Source: Sporomusa sp. KB1 (GTDB lineage: Bacteria > Bacillota > Negativicutes > Sporomusales > Sporomusaceae). Taken from it: a stretch of 62,186 bases of DNA. The position numbers and the translations under genes were made by a program. This document shows, piece by piece, positions 44,207 through 53,627 of the stretch. The DNA lies in assembly GCF_007830295.1 (NCBI RefSeq), contig NZ_VLKC01000002.1, positions 5,156,388-5,218,573 of the forward strand, in the 5' to 3' direction. The notes beneath the pieces are model-generated. The model made no database searches and was not told the origin of the DNA. It saw nothing but the letters and a program-made list of their open reading frames with translations. Every line of letters begins with the position of its first letter. Position 1 is the stretch's first letter.

Positions 44207-45363
44207 TGTTTTTCACCCCCTTTTAATCTTGTTTCAATTGGTTCATAGTTCTTGGTCATCCAGCGGGCGCGGCTCCATTCGGTGTTTAGCGGTTCCATGC
44301 CTAAAACTTTAAGGCTGTCATCGACGCAGAATGCCCCAATGCGTTCCAGTATGTCTAGAGAGTTGGCAATTTCTTTAATATCAACGGCTTTCACGCGGGA
44401 AACATCTAACCTGGTGTATGTTTTTTCAAGGTACGCCGCTTTGCCGTAATATTTGCGGTTAATTTCATCGGTGATTAGTTCACCCATTGGGTTTATGCAA
44501 AATGTCAGGAAATTACTCATAGCTTTGTCAGAATCCGCCACGTTCCCCTTCAGTAATGGCGGCGGTACCTGAAAGGCAATAGCTGTAAAGTCAAAAACAT
44601 CGTCAACAAGAGCACGTATATCACGGCTTTCCGTACTACTGCTTCCTGTAGCCGTTTTACTGTTTAATTCGTTATATTTCATCCCCTTGGCTAATGGGAT
44701 GACGGCGTTTCCTTCCGCTTCAAAGAATCGTTTAAAACGAATATCAAGGAGATTTGTCAGGTCTTCTTGTGCTTTTTGCGTTTGCGGGTAAGTTGATTCA
44801 AGCTCCAGTGTTCCGCGTTTGGCCCGGCTTTTTTTATAGTTATCCTGGCTGGCCGCGATTAGTTTGGCGTAAGAAATATAAAGCCCTTCAACTACCGGCC
44901 TTATTTCTTCGTTATGGAGTTCAAAGCGGAATACTTCTGATTCTTTATATGGCCTATTCAATTTTAAATCGCCAATAACTATGTCGGTGTAGATGTTTTC
45001 AAGAAATGCAAATTCCTTTGGCTGAAAACTGTCTGCTACATAAAATTTTCCGCTCTGCTCGATAACCAGACATTCATTATCTAGTACCAATTTACTAATA
45101 ACGTTCCGCCAAAATTTTGAGGCGGATTTGTTTTGATTCGGTTCCACATTAAGCAGATAATAGTTGTCCTTCCTCACTTCCTCCCCCTTTAAATACGTTA
45201 AAAACTCACCACGGGCCACGGTATTGGCAATCAGGTTAATGCATGACTGGATAGCTAATTTTTTAAAATATACTTCCGCTGTCAATAGCCCTACCTGGGT
45301 GTCTAGCTTTAACGTATTGGTATTTCTGTCAAATAGGCTTAAAAACCAATCCCATACAGCCAT
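44203..45363 (-). CDS. Portal protein, HK97 family
   Basis: About 386 residues from ATG 45363 (RBS AGGGGGTTGGGT; TTG at 45369 is less likely). VWDWFLSLFDRNTNTLKLD start, and the conserved DVFDFTAIAFQVPPPLLKG and NPMGELITDEINRKYY. Forms the DNA-packaging vertex. Confidence 0.93.
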   Translation of the reverse strand: MAVWDWFLSLFDRNTNTLKLDTQVGLLTAEVYFKKLAIQSCINLIANTVARGEFLTYLKGEEVRKDNYYLLNVEPNQNKSASKFWRNVISKLVLDNECLVIEQSGKFYVADSFQPKEFAFLENIYTDIVIGDLKLNRPYKESEVFRFELHNEEIRPVVEGLYISYAKLIAASQDNYKKSRAKRGTLELESTYPQTQKAQEDLTNLLDIRFKRFFEAEGNAVIPLAKGMKYNELNSKTATGSSSTESRDIRALVDDVFDFTAIAFQVPPPLLKGNVADSDKAMSNFLTFCINPMGELITDEINRKYYGKAAYLEKTYTRLDVSRVKAVDIKEIANSLDILERIGAFCVDDSLKVLGMEPLNTEWSRARWMTKNYEPIETRLKGGEKQ

Positions 45364-45385
45364 ACCCAACCCCCTACAAAAAACA

Positions 45386-47044
45386 TTAGTACGTCCTCAC
45401 TTCCATTGTGTTAAAATCCTCGCTGATTTCTACTAATTCAGAATCAAGCACTAGGGCATGAATAAAGCCGAAAAATCCGTCAGTCTTACGGGTTTTCGGC
45501 TCAATTTTTTTATAGGTCACATTTCCTTTTTTGTCCATTTCCTGGCACGTGTTATTGATGTACCACCGCATTGTCATATTATCGCCGAATATAACTGTTT
45601 CCTCAGAAAATATAGATTCAATGAGCGGTGCAACCTTGGCATGGGTAATCGGCCCGCTGCGAACAACTTTAAGCGGCAGCCCTACTTCCGTGAATTTCTT
45701 TTCCACCAGTTTGGCCCGGTAATCGTCGCAAGCAATGTTGATTATATTGTATTTTTCTGCCTGCTCTAAAAACCAGTCGGCGATATGATCGGCGGTTATT
45801 GAATCGCCTTTGATTATGGTTATTAGCTTTTTTTCCTCAGCAACCTGGACGGGGAATTTAATTGGTCGGCTTTCGATCTGCAGAGCTTTATGACAAACAA
45901 ATGAATGTTCTATGCCAATTCGCTTGCCCTTGTGTTTAAACAACAGTCCCACACTGGCAAAGTCACGAATACTCGCATAATCTAGCCAGCCAATACAGTC
46001 TAATCCCTCTAATTCGTCGTATGGGATTGGTCTGTCCGAGCTAGCGGCTGCTTTGATTTTTTCCCATTCGGCCACGGCAGCATATATATCCTCTGCTGGA
46101 AAATTCATGCGCTTTGTCATAAATTCAATAGCTATTTCCGGTTGGTATTTCATTTTTATAAATTCCTTGTCCATTTCCTTTTTTAGCTCCGGGAAATAAG
46201 GCAAGGACGGGCAGGCTTTCGGCCACATGTCCGGGTTTTTGGCTTCCTCTTTTTTGTCAATCCTATATATGAGCGGCAGTAGTCCCATGTCTTTTATTTC
46301 GCCGTTCAAAACATCCTCGGCTATTTTTAGTTCCTGATCAAGCACCCCGCCCCGTACATAGCCGTTAGTGGTGATCTTGAAAATCCTCGAATGTTTTCGC
46401 TTCCCAAATCCAGATGTAAACACTTTAATGGTATTATAGTTTTCATATTCGTGTATTTCGTCGAATACCAGGCAGCCGGAACGTTTGCCGTCCTTGGTTC
46501 TGGCGTTTGATGTGTTGTACCTGATATAAGACTGTGTTTTTAGATTGATAATTTCTTCTTTGGATTTGTAGAAGAATTTTTTTGACTTTGTCCACGTTCG
46601 GTCTAATACTTCGTAAACATCGTTAAAAGACGTTTTTGCCTGATCTTCATTATTGGCTATAATGTCAATATTATAGCCCCGCACGCCATGGTAATGCGTG
46701 GTTAAGTACCATATCACCGGGGACACAAAACCATTTTTCCCATTGCCCCGCCCCATGACAATCAATATTTCGTCAAATACTACCGTATCATTTGACCTGT
46801 AATAACAATGGATAAGGGCAATGGCAAGAAGCTCCCAATCCAGGAGCTTCATTTCAAAATACCGCTCGATTAGCTCAACGGCTTTGTCTATCTTCTCTGT
46901 GGCAATCAGTACATCGGCTGGCGGGGCAAGTTTAAATTCGATGTAGTCTAATGCCTTGATAATATCCTTTCCGGCTGTAATTTTACCGCCGCGAATATTA
47001 TCCATGTACGAATCAATGTAAGGGTGATAGTTACATTTCCTCAT
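45386..47044 (-). CDS. Terminase large subunit
   Basis: 552 residues: Walker A-like VMGRGNGKNGF at about residues 90-100, Walker B GCLVFDEIHEY, C-terminal nuclease domain with CIGWLDYASIRDFASVGLL and an acidic cluster. ATP-driven DNA packaging motor. Overlaps the small subunit gene by 14 bases. Confidence 0.94.
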   Translation of the reverse strand: MRKCNYHPYIDSYMDNIRGGKITAGKDIIKALDYIEFKLAPPADVLIATEKIDKAVELIERYFEMKLLDWELLAIALIHCYYRSNDTVVFDEILIVMGRGNGKNGFVSPVIWYLTTHYHGVRGYNIDIIANNEDQAKTSFNDVYEVLDRTWTKSKKFFYKSKEEIINLKTQSYIRYNTSNARTKDGKRSGCLVFDEIHEYENYNTIKVFTSGFGKRKHSRIFKITTNGYVRGGVLDQELKIAEDVLNGEIKDMGLLPLIYRIDKKEEAKNPDMWPKACPSLPYFPELKKEMDKEFIKMKYQPEIAIEFMTKRMNFPAEDIYAAVAEWEKIKAAASSDRPIPYDELEGLDCIGWLDYASIRDFASVGLLFKHKGKRIGIEHSFVCHKALQIESRPIKFPVQVAEEKKLITIIKGDSITADHIADWFLEQAEKYNIINIACDDYRAKLVEKKFTEVGLPLKVVRSGPITHAKVAPLIESIFSEETVIFGDNMTMRWYINNTCQEMDKKGNVTYKKIEPKTRKTDGFFGFIHALVLDSELVEISEDFNTMEVRTY

Positions 47045-47354
47045 CGTCGTCGCCAGGCGCTTTTAGTTCAGTTGCCCTAAGACCAAGGTCATTCAGGATT
47101 TTTAACATTTGCGCATTGGTTTTGTTTAGTTCTCCTATGGACTCATTCTTTTTATATCCTCCCTGGTTAGGGCCGTTATTCCAGGCAACCATAACGCCCC
47201 GTTTACGGATATCCGCTATGAGTTTATTTTTTATTTGCCACAAGGCCATGTAGTCATTGACCAAATCTGTATACTGGTTGCCGTAAACTCCATTTCTTTC
47301 CAGTTGTTCCATGAGGTCATTTTCAATATCGATTTTTTTTACTTTCCTTGCCAT
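47031..47354 (-). CDS. Terminase small subunit, P27 family
   Basis: 107 residues; YGNQYTDLVNDYMALWQIKNKLIADIRKRGVMV and LRATELKAPGDDDEEM are P27-type. Recognises the packaging site, which should lie close by. Confidence 0.9.
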   Translation of the reverse strand: MARKVKKIDIENDLMEQLERNGVYGNQYTDLVNDYMALWQIKNKLIADIRKRGVMVAWNNGPNQGGYKKNESIGELNKTNAQMLKILNDLGLRATELKAPGDDDEEM

Positions 47355-47462
47355 TTACCCCCCTCCCCCCTCACGCGAGAATTTGAAAAAATATCTTTTG
47401 TCCTGTCCCCTCCCCGGTCCGGGGTTTAGGCAGGAAAAGCCGTTTTTCTGACCGGGGGGGTA
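47355..47462. other. Candidate cos region
   Basis: 108-bp gap between HNH and terS genes with C and G tracts and a CCCCGGTCCGGGG palindrome (47412-47424). Phages with the order HNH-P27 terS-terL usually have cos here. The cut site cannot be read from sequence alone. Confidence 0.45.
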
Positions 47463-47750
47463 TTACCAACGTTCGTTATTAACGAATTTTTTCTTTATTT
47501 GTTTCGAATGTAATTTTTCCGGGTGTTCCTCATTGTGGCATGAGTTGCAAAGGCTAATTAGATTACTGTCCTCTAATGCCAAGTCTTGTCTATTCTTTAA
47601 ATGCTTTATATGGTGAACGCATTCAGCTATTGAAAATCTTCCTCGGCTTTTACATTTTTGGCATTCGTTATTGTCACGTTTTAATATCTCTGTCCTTTTG
47701 TGCAGCCATACAGCAGAGCGGTAAAACTGTCTGATTTGTTCTAGTGTCAC
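47463..47750 (-). CDS. HNH endonuclease, packaging-associated
   Basis: 95 residues. CQKCKSRG... AECVHHIKHLKNRQDLALEDSNLISLCNSCHNEEH shows the two CxxC zinc pairs and the HH...N...H active site. In HK97-type phages the HNH protein next to terS is needed with TerL for specific cos cleavage. Confidence 0.9.
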   Translation of the reverse strand: MTLEQIRQFYRSAVWLHKRTEILKRDNNECQKCKSRGRFSIAECVHHIKHLKNRQDLALEDSNLISLCNSCHNEEHPEKLHSKQIKKKFVNNERW

Positions 47751-47754
47751 ATTA

Positions 47755-48060
47755 TTACATAAATCTTTCCCAATACTTAGGATAAAGGCCAGATAGGTAT
47801 TCTTCGCATTGTTCTCTTATGTCTGCACCATTCGTTCCACTGTGCCGCTCTGTATGATGTTTCAAGCAAAGTGTAACTCCATGTTCAATGCGATCTTCTT
47901 TGTCGTTTCCTTGTGGTTCATGATGAAACTTTTCTCTTGGGTCTACATACCGGCCACAACCTTTGATTATGCATTTACTGTCGTCTCTTCCGTGGATATC
48001 GTCATTGAGTTTAGAAAGTTTCTTACCGGTTATCCGTACTTTCTTACGTTTTGGCAGCAT
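47755..48060 (-). CDS. Second HNH-like nuclease
   Basis: 101 residues: HGRDDSKCIIKGCGRYVDPREKFHHEPQGNDKEDRIEHGVTLCLKHHTERH, an HNH/zinc pattern unlike the gene next to it. Role unclear; recombination or host-DNA nuclease. Divergent from HicA. Confidence 0.82.
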   Translation of the reverse strand: MLPKRKKVRITGKKLSKLNDDIHGRDDSKCIIKGCGRYVDPREKFHHEPQGNDKEDRIEHGVTLCLKHHTERHSGTNGADIREQCEEYLSGLYPKYWERFM

Positions 48061-48109
48061 TATAATAATGTCTCCTTAAAAATAAATACGTGTTTTATAC
48101 ATATTTTCA

Positions 48110-48139
48110 TTGACACGTATTTTATACGTGTGTTATAAT
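48110..48139 (+). promoter_or_regulatory. hicAB promoter with operator
   Basis: TTGACA (48110-48115), 18-bp spacer, TATAAT (48134-48139). The spacer holds a perfect dyad ACACGTAT TTT ATACGTGT (48113-48131), a likely HicB operator; a related partial site lies at 48087-48102. Confidence 0.85.
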
Positions 48140-48163
48140 ATAAACATCAGGAGGGGATATGTA

Positions 48164-48358
48164 ATGCCGATGAAAGTTAGAGATATACTAAAACTAATAA
48201 TGAAAGATGGATGGTATGAAATAGAACAGAAGGGTTCGCATCGGCAATTCAAGCACCCTGTAAAACAAGGCAAAGTCACTATACCGATACATGGTACAAA
48301 CGATGACTTAACGCCTAAAACAGAAAAATCTATACTAAAACAAGCAGGGCTAATTTAA
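48164..48358 (+). CDS. hicA: HicA toxin, mRNA interferase
   Basis: 64 residues from ATG 48164 (RBS CAGGAGGGGATATGTA). dsRBD-like fold with catalytic His in EQKGSHRQFKHP and PIHGTNDDL. Cuts mRNA unless bound by HicB. Plus-strand moron inside the minus-strand late/early boundary. Confidence 0.95.
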   Translation: MPMKVRDILKLIMKDGWYEIEQKGSHRQFKHPVKQGKVTIPIHGTNDDLTPKTEKSILKQAGLI

Positions 48359-48386
48359 TAGCCCTGCTTGCAAGGAGGTTTATATT

Positions 48387-48815
48387 ATGCGTGACACTTA
48401 TATTTATCCCGCAATCTTCGAGAAGTCAGTACAAGGCAAATACGGAGTTTCTTTTCCTGATCTTCCTGGTTGTATATCTATTGGCGATAACCTGCAACAC
48501 GCTCACGAAATGGCTAAGGAAGCTTTAGGGCTTCACCTTTGGGGAATGGAGCGCGACGGCGACGATATCCCTGCACCTTCCTCTATCGATAGCATTGAGT
48601 TGGAAGAAGGCGAAGTAATCGGCTTAATCGAAGTATGGATGCTTCCCATTAGGGCTGAGCTTGATAATCGTGCTGTCAAAAAAACTTTAACTATTCCCCG
48701 TTATCTTAACGATATTGCCGAAAAGCAGAATGTTAACTTTTCTAAAATCCTGCAATCTGCATTAAAAGAGCATCTTGGGTTACATGCCAATAAACCATTT
48801 AAAAAGCAGCCTTAG
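48387..48815 (+). CDS. hicB: HicB antitoxin
   Basis: 142 residues: partial RNase H-like N-domain (YPAIFEKSVQGKYGVSFPDLPGCISIGDN) and C-terminal ribbon-helix-helix (AVKKTLTIPRYLNDIAEKQNVNF). Neutralises HicA and represses the pair. Longer type with DNA-binding tail, in line with the operator dyad. Confidence 0.95.
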   Translation: MRDTYIYPAIFEKSVQGKYGVSFPDLPGCISIGDNLQHAHEMAKEALGLHLWGMERDGDDIPAPSSIDSIELEEGEVIGLIEVWMLPIRAELDNRAVKKTLTIPRYLNDIAEKQNVNFSKILQSALKEHLGLHANKPFKKQP

Positions 48816-48864
48816 TGGCTGCTTTCTCTCTATATAAAAGCCGCCCCGTATTGGAGCGGCTTTT
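48803..48864 (+). terminator. Tandem terminators behind hicB
   Basis: AAAGCAGCC/GGCTGCTTT (48803-48825) and AAAAGCCGC/GCGGCTTTT (48837-48864); both flanked by A and T tracts, so they can also serve minus transcripts. Confidence 0.8.
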
Positions 48865-48898
48865 CTCATTTCTCACTATATCACGTTTTTTGCTGAAT

Positions 48899-49393
48899 TT
48901 ACTGTATCAAAACTGTATTTTTTATTTTTGGTAGCACATCATTAAAATATTTAAGTGCTTGTCGATGTGTCTTGTAAAACGTACTCTCGCTGCAAAATAA
49001 GAACAGGGTATATATAGCCTTATCTGGCGATATTCTTTGTATGTATCTATGTCTGATTATTTGCGCCGCCAAGCTTCCCCAATTACCTTCTCTTGATAAT
49101 GCTGTAATGATTTCATTATACTGCTGAATTTTATTTTGTTTTTGTTGTAGTTGATCTTTCAGAAAAGATTTTCTCTCTGGATATGCTTCGATAAATTGAA
49201 CCCATGCTTCCTGCTTAGAACTTTCCATCCCGCCCGTAACGCTGACCGAATCAAGGTTGTGCATCCAAACCGGTGGCGATTCGCGGCGCGTTTCTAAATC
49301 TTCGATAGCCCGTTCAAGATTTGTGATTGCTAACTCAGTGCGCTTAATTGAATATAGGTATTGTATTACTGCTTTTTTCTCTTGCTGGTTCAT
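48899..49393 (-). CDS. ArpU/RinA-like late gene regulator
   Basis: 164 residues. N-terminal coiled coil and C-terminal sigma-like helix-turn-helix (SPDKAIYTLFLFCSESTFYKTHRQALKYFNDVL). Such proteins, just before the packaging genes, switch on late transcription. Confidence 0.8.
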   Translation of the reverse strand: MNQQEKKAVIQYLYSIKRTELAITNLERAIEDLETRRESPPVWMHNLDSVSVTGGMESSKQEAWVQFIEAYPERKSFLKDQLQQKQNKIQQYNEIITALSREGNWGSLAAQIIRHRYIQRISPDKAIYTLFLFCSESTFYKTHRQALKYFNDVLPKIKNTVLIQ

Positions 49394-49407
49394 TTCTACT
49401 CCCCCTA

Positions 49408-50013
49408 TTATCTCCCTATTGATATCTGTTGACCGCTACGACAAAGTTTCTTAGCGCGATAGTAATTTTTCCATCTGAACTTTTTACGCTTGGTTAGTTT
49501 ATTTGTGGTCACGTCTTTTAATTTTTGCGCTGCTTTTTTAATACCTTCTAGGTTAAATGGTCTATTGTGTAGCCATTTATGATAAGCATTACTAATTACC
49601 TCTGTATTTCCATTATTCGCATGATTAATATTTGCTCTACAGGTAATATGTACCATGGATTGTTCGCATTTATTTAAATCATGTTCATATTCTTTTGTAT
49701 CGCCAATGGAGATAAATATTTGACCGCAATATCCACACCTTACCCTTTGACCATCCTTTGCCTTATAATTTTCAAATTTAGTTACAACATTCATAAACGG
49801 TAACGTTTTTCCTTGTTGGCGGCCCGGCATGACAAGCCAATGTTCTAAGTTAATTGTCTTCTCGCCTTTAACTACTCCGCCAGCAGCTTGCCCCGCCCGT
49901 TTGTCTTCTCTATCATCTGCCATACAATTTACCTTGTCCAATAACCATGCTACTGTAGCCATTAACGCCAAAATGATAATAAAACACGGTATCAGCACAA
50001 ATAATTGGTTCAT
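49408..50013 (-). CDS. Membrane-anchored phage protein with zinc knuckle
   Basis: 201 residues: N-terminal transmembrane helix (residues 4-26), then a soluble part with VRCGYCGQIFISIG...HDLNKCEQSMVHITCRANINH that could bind zinc, and a basic C-terminus (KLTKRKKFRWKNYYRAKK). No family recognised. Confidence 0.7.
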   Translation of the reverse strand: MNQLFVLIPCFIIILALMATVAWLLDKVNCMADDREDKRAGQAAGGVVKGEKTINLEHWLVMPGRQQGKTLPFMNVVTKFENYKAKDGQRVRCGYCGQIFISIGDTKEYEHDLNKCEQSMVHITCRANINHANNGNTEVISNAYHKWLHNRPFNLEGIKKAAQKLKDVTTNKLTKRKKFRWKNYYRAKKLCRSGQQISIGR

Positions 50014-50102
50014 ATTCTTTCACCCCGTTAAGCGTTTTATCCCGTCCTATGTTCTTTCATTACTGGATTCCTTAGCTATAAATTTATCAATGATCCGGTT
50101 TC

Positions 50103-50297
50103 CTATCTGCCGAAACTTTTGATATTCTTTGATCCGTTTCTAGGGAGCAAAGTCCTTATTTCGGTGTCGATGCGGTCAAAGTGATAAATCAGTTCCTGTA
50201 GGTCCTTTCTGTCCACATAGGCTTTATCTTGTCTTACACCTTCTTGCCGGTTAGCTGCCGCCTCACGCAGTCGGGCTAATTGTTTTGAAAAGCTCAT
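50103..50297 (-). CDS. 64-residue basic phage protein
   Basis: SFSKQLARLREAAANRQEGVRQDKAYVDRKDLQELIYHFDRIDTE, helical and charged; typical small phage protein of unknown role. Start with AAAAATAGAAATG; coupled to the Cys-containing gene upstream. Confidence 0.65.
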   Translation of the reverse strand: MSFSKQLARLREAAANRQEGVRQDKAYVDRKDLQELIYHFDRIDTEIRTLLPRNGSKNIKSFGR

Positions 50298-50299
50298 TT

Positions 50300-50473
50300 C
50301 TATTTTTCACTCTCCCAATTCCGCATATATCTGCATCGTTTGCATTGTTCGTAAGGTTCGTCGCTCTCATGGGTGCAATATCCTTCGCATTTGTCCGGCA
50401 GTTCGGTTTTTGGCGCTCCGACTCCTAACCATTTACCACGCCGAATTACACGGCAGTTTTCTATGGTTTTCAT
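50300..50473 (-). CDS. 57-residue protein with CxxxC/CxxC knuckle
   Basis: MKTIENCRVIRRGKWLGVG... DKCEGYCTHESDEPYEQCKRCRYM. Four cysteines suggest a zinc site. Its ATG directly follows the parB stop codon, so translation is coupled. Confidence 0.7.
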   Translation of the reverse strand: MKTIENCRVIRRGKWLGVGAPKTELPDKCEGYCTHESDEPYEQCKRCRYMRNWESEK

Positions 50474-51439
50474 TTATACCCCGCCCCCATTCTCGGCAAA
50501 TAGCGGCTCACCCAGTACACTGGCCTTAATTGATTCAATATCATCATAAATTAGGGCGTTTAATGTTTCTAAGGCTTTTAATGCTCGTTCACCTGCCGGT
50601 ATATCCATTAGGCAGTTATATTGCGCTCGAATGCGTACTAAACTGTTTAATAGCTCTTGTAGCTCGGTAAGTCTGATTTTTGGCGGTTCCGGTGTCGGTT
50701 CCGGCGCTGGCGCTGGTTGCTCCTCCCGGTGTACAGTTTCAGCTTTTTTCTGCCTGACAGTCTTTAGGTTTGTTTGACCGGTTTCCTTGTGCTGCTCATA
50801 GACGGCTTTTTGGTCTACCACCGATAGCCGGGATAGTTCGGCAGCTGTTGAAAAGTTAATATTGTCATGCTTTAGCTCTTCTTTGAATTCCTCTGTCAAG
50901 TTGTCGTTAATGCTTTCAATCCTGGCGACCTGGCTTACTGACACGTTTAGTGTTTCTGCTAATAGCTCCCTTACCCGCCCCGGCAGCTCATGAGTTTTCT
51001 TGTACTCTTTGAGCAGTTCTTTCAGTTGGTCCAGTTGAGTTACTTTTTCCCAGTCGCTTAATTGCCTGGTTGTTGAGTTGGTATAAATGAGCAATATTCG
51101 TTCCTTGATATCGTCAATGTTGGTTTCGACCCGGCAGGGGATATGCTCGAACTGACTTTTACCTTCTTCCACCAATTTAAGGCTGGCAAGCCTTCGCCTG
51201 TGTCCGGCTATTACTTTGTATGTGTCACTGCCGGTAATGGGTTTCACGGTTAGGTTTTGCTGTATGCCCAGCATTTCAATAGAGTCTTTTAAGTCTGCAA
51301 CGTCTTCTAAGCTATAAAAGTTGTCGGCTGATGGTATAAGTTTATGGACGCTGATTAACTCAATTTTAAAGTTATCTGCTGGTGTTGGTTCGGCTTTTGA
51401 AGTAGAGTTAAGCAGGTCATTAAGACTAAATTTCGGCAT
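50474..51439 (-). CDS. parB: ParB/Noc-like partition protein
   Basis: 321 residues. ParB N-domain (ISVHKLIPSADNFYSLEDVADLKDSIEMLGIQQNL, VIAGHRRRLASLKL: CTPase box), HTH around SVSQVARIESINDNLTEEF, then a Pro-rich linker and helical C-terminus. Works with ParA just upstream; parS sites not identified. Confidence 0.92.
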   Translation of the reverse strand: MPKFSLNDLLNSTSKAEPTPADNFKIELISVHKLIPSADNFYSLEDVADLKDSIEMLGIQQNLTVKPITGSDTYKVIAGHRRRLASLKLVEEGKSQFEHIPCRVETNIDDIKERILLIYTNSTTRQLSDWEKVTQLDQLKELLKEYKKTHELPGRVRELLAETLNVSVSQVARIESINDNLTEEFKEELKHDNINFSTAAELSRLSVVDQKAVYEQHKETGQTNLKTVRQKKAETVHREEQPAPAPEPTPEPPKIRLTELQELLNSLVRIRAQYNCLMDIPAGERALKALETLNALIYDDIESIKASVLGEPLFAENGGGV

Positions 51440-51476
51440 TATCCCGCCCCTTTTGTGTTCAAATTGAACACATTTT

Positions 51477-52232
51477 TTATTCTCCTAGGTATTCCTTGAC
51501 GAAACTAAGATAGTCTTTGGCCGCGTTACACCTTGGAGAGTATTCGATTATTGGTCTCCTGGCAAAGGTGCTTTCATCTACCTTATCCGTTCGGCGTATA
51601 TGAGTTTTGAATATGGGATACTTGGTTTGCTCCCTTAAATGGGCTTCTCCTTGGGAATTTACATCATTGTTGGCGTACTGGGTTATGAGGCATCCCCTGA
51701 AATTTATGCCGGGGTTAAATTCTTTGATTTGGTCTATTTGTTCTGCTATCTCTTTAAGACCATCAAAGCCGAATTGGTCTATTTTTAGGGGAATTATGAC
51801 TTCATCGGCTGCAACTAGGCCATTTATGACGCTCATGTTGATATCAGGGGCATTGTCGATTATACAATAGTCGTATTCTGACGCGACTTGTTGTAAGGCG
51901 TTTTTTAGGATGGTTTGCTGTTCTCTGGTTTCATCTAACATGATTTTTAGGTTAGCTTTCAGAAGGTGCATGTTTGCCGGGATAATGTCTAACCCCGGAT
52001 ATTCCGTTTTCCGTATTGCCGTGCTGGCGGTTACGGTTTCTGTTAATAAGTCAGCAAGGCTAGGATCATTATCGTTATGCAATCCTAGAAATTTTGAAGT
52101 ATTTCCCTGTTTGTCGTTGTCGATGAATAATACCCTTTGGCCGCATTTTGTAGCCAATATATGGCCTATGTTGATTGTGGTTATTGTCTTGGCTACCCCG
52201 CCCTTTAGGTTGATTATGGATATGATTTTCAT
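51477..52232 (-). CDS. parA: ParA/Soj partition ATPase
   Basis: 251 residues; deviant Walker A NLKGGVAKTITTINIG at residues 8-23 (Ala replaces the usual Gly before Lys-Thr), Walker A' VLFIDNDKQGN, Walker B YCIIDNAPDI. Partitioning in a prophage points to a low-copy extrachromosomal stage. Confidence 0.93.
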   Translation of the reverse strand: MKIISIINLKGGVAKTITTINIGHILATKCGQRVLFIDNDKQGNTSKFLGLHNDNDPSLADLLTETVTASTAIRKTEYPGLDIIPANMHLLKANLKIMLDETREQQTILKNALQQVASEYDYCIIDNAPDINMSVINGLVAADEVIIPLKIDQFGFDGLKEIAEQIDQIKEFNPGINFRGCLITQYANNDVNSQGEAHLREQTKYPIFKTHIRRTDKVDESTFARRPIIEYSPRCNAAKDYLSFVKEYLGE

Positions 52233-52771
52233 GGTTTCTCACTCCTAAATACAATCTCAATATCCCTTATATGCTTTGTCTTACTCTTGTCAAGCACCAG
52301 TATTTCCTTTTCACCCCGCCGAAGAAATAACGCCAGTACGTCCCTCTTCTTAATGGAGTATTCAGATATTCGATTTACTTCGCGCTCCCTTGCAAATCTA
52401 CACGCGATATTTAGATCAAGAGTGTAGGCAATCCAATCTGTTTCTTCCGGCCTATGAGCACGGTAAGCGGTTATAAAATATGGTAACCGGTCATATTCCG
52501 CTAACTCTGATGGTTTCATGATAGACCGTAATTTTTGGCCTCTTTCTGAAGAAAATAGTCGTTTCCATAGCTCGATATCCGAACGTCCGCTGTAGTTAAC
52601 CCAAAGCGTTGAGAGGAAAAACCAGTAGGCATAGTTGGTCAGTTTTTCGCATACCTCTGAAAAATATTTGATTGCTTCAGGTGTTCCTTCGAGCCTTATC
52701 ATGTTTTCAGCAACTGTAGAGTCGTAGGCACTCCACCGGAAAATTGGAGATACATCTGTAAAATCAATCAT
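52229..52771 (-). CDS. Possible ADP-ribosyltransferase-fold protein
   Basis: 180 residues. The pattern PYFITAYRAHRPEETDWIAYTLDLNIACRFARE...ISEYSIKKRDVLALFLRRGEKEILVL resembles the R-S-E order of ART domains (Arg in YRAH, the strand at YTLD, and Glu in EKE), though the central Ser is replaced by Tyr. Overlaps ParA and the methyltransferase genes. Could modify host proteins or be an inactive relative; family assignment is by eye. Confidence 0.6.
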   Translation of the reverse strand: MIDFTDVSPIFRWSAYDSTVAENMIRLEGTPEAIKYFSEVCEKLTNYAYWFFLSTLWVNYSGRSDIELWKRLFSSERGQKLRSIMKPSELAEYDRLPYFITAYRAHRPEETDWIAYTLDLNIACRFAREREVNRISEYSIKKRDVLALFLRRGEKEILVLDKSKTKHIRDIEIVFRSEKP

Positions 52772-53528
52772 TATTCAGCAATTCCTTCCTTTCTATTTCC
52801 GCTATTGCAGCTAATATGGGGTAAATCTGTTGAGGTTTCACTGCGTTTCCGAGGGTTCTAATTCTGTCCATCCTGTTGGGAATCCCATGTATTCCTCGGC
52901 CCAGCAAGGGTTTATGTTTCCACTCATTTCGGGGTGTAATAGCCGGAGGAATGACGGTAAATCCACTCCCCGGGATGAATTTTCCTGCATTTTTTGTGTG
53001 CGTGATGGTTTTGCTCCCGCTTTCCAATCCCGCGCAATCAAGGTTGGCCACAACGAACAATCTGTATCGTTCGTCATTTGCTCCGACACTTGCAGCCGGT
53101 ATAACAATCGGTTGTGTGGTGTAGTTGACGCTCTCCAAGTCAGATAACACATCGTCGAGTCCCATGGATACATGACCAGCAACATTTTCACCAATAAACC
53201 AACGGGGCCTGATTTCGGATATCCGATCAAACACATATGGCCAGAGTGCGCGGTCATCTTCCTCGCCTCGGCGCTCCCCGATAAGACTGTATGGCTGGCA
53301 AGGATATCCTGTGGCCACAATGTCAATTCTGCTGATTCCTGCACGTTCTAACCCCCCCTTGTTTAAAGTTTTGATATCGTCAAATATCGGGGTATCCGGC
53401 CAATGCTTTTTAAGCACTCTTTGGCAATATAGGTCTTTTTCGCAAAAGGCGACTGTTTTTATTCCCGCCCATCCAGCAGCAAGGTCTATGCCGCCTATAC
53501 CACTGCAAAGAGATAGCATGTTAAGCAT
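52764..53528 (-). CDS. DNA (cytosine-5)-methyltransferase
   Basis: 254 residues. Motif I LSLCSGIGGIDLAAGWAGI, catalytic GYPCQPYSLIGERRG, ENV motif in FIGENVAGHV, and C-terminal RIRTLGNAVKPQQ. The target-recognition region is very short. No restriction enzyme nearby, so it probably protects phage DNA. Confidence 0.93.
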   Translation of the reverse strand: MLNMLSLCSGIGGIDLAAGWAGIKTVAFCEKDLYCQRVLKKHWPDTPIFDDIKTLNKGGLERAGISRIDIVATGYPCQPYSLIGERRGEEDDRALWPYVFDRISEIRPRWFIGENVAGHVSMGLDDVLSDLESVNYTTQPIVIPAASVGANDERYRLFVVANLDCAGLESGSKTITHTKNAGKFIPGSGFTVIPPAITPRNEWKHKPLLGRGIHGIPNRMDRIRTLGNAVKPQQIYPILAAIAEIERKELLNND

Positions 53529-53627
53529 GTTTTACTCCTTTGATAGCTTACGGGCTTTTTCTATGGCCCGTTTCCGGCGCTTTGGGACGCCGGGGTTTAC
53601 CGACGCCCCGCCGGTCGCTGTTTCCTT

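Noticed and set aside
53530..53627. Short basic open frame between ssb and the methyltransferase
   Set aside because: About 30 codons (NPGVPKRRKRAIEKARK) but no start codon in frame; left as intergenic.
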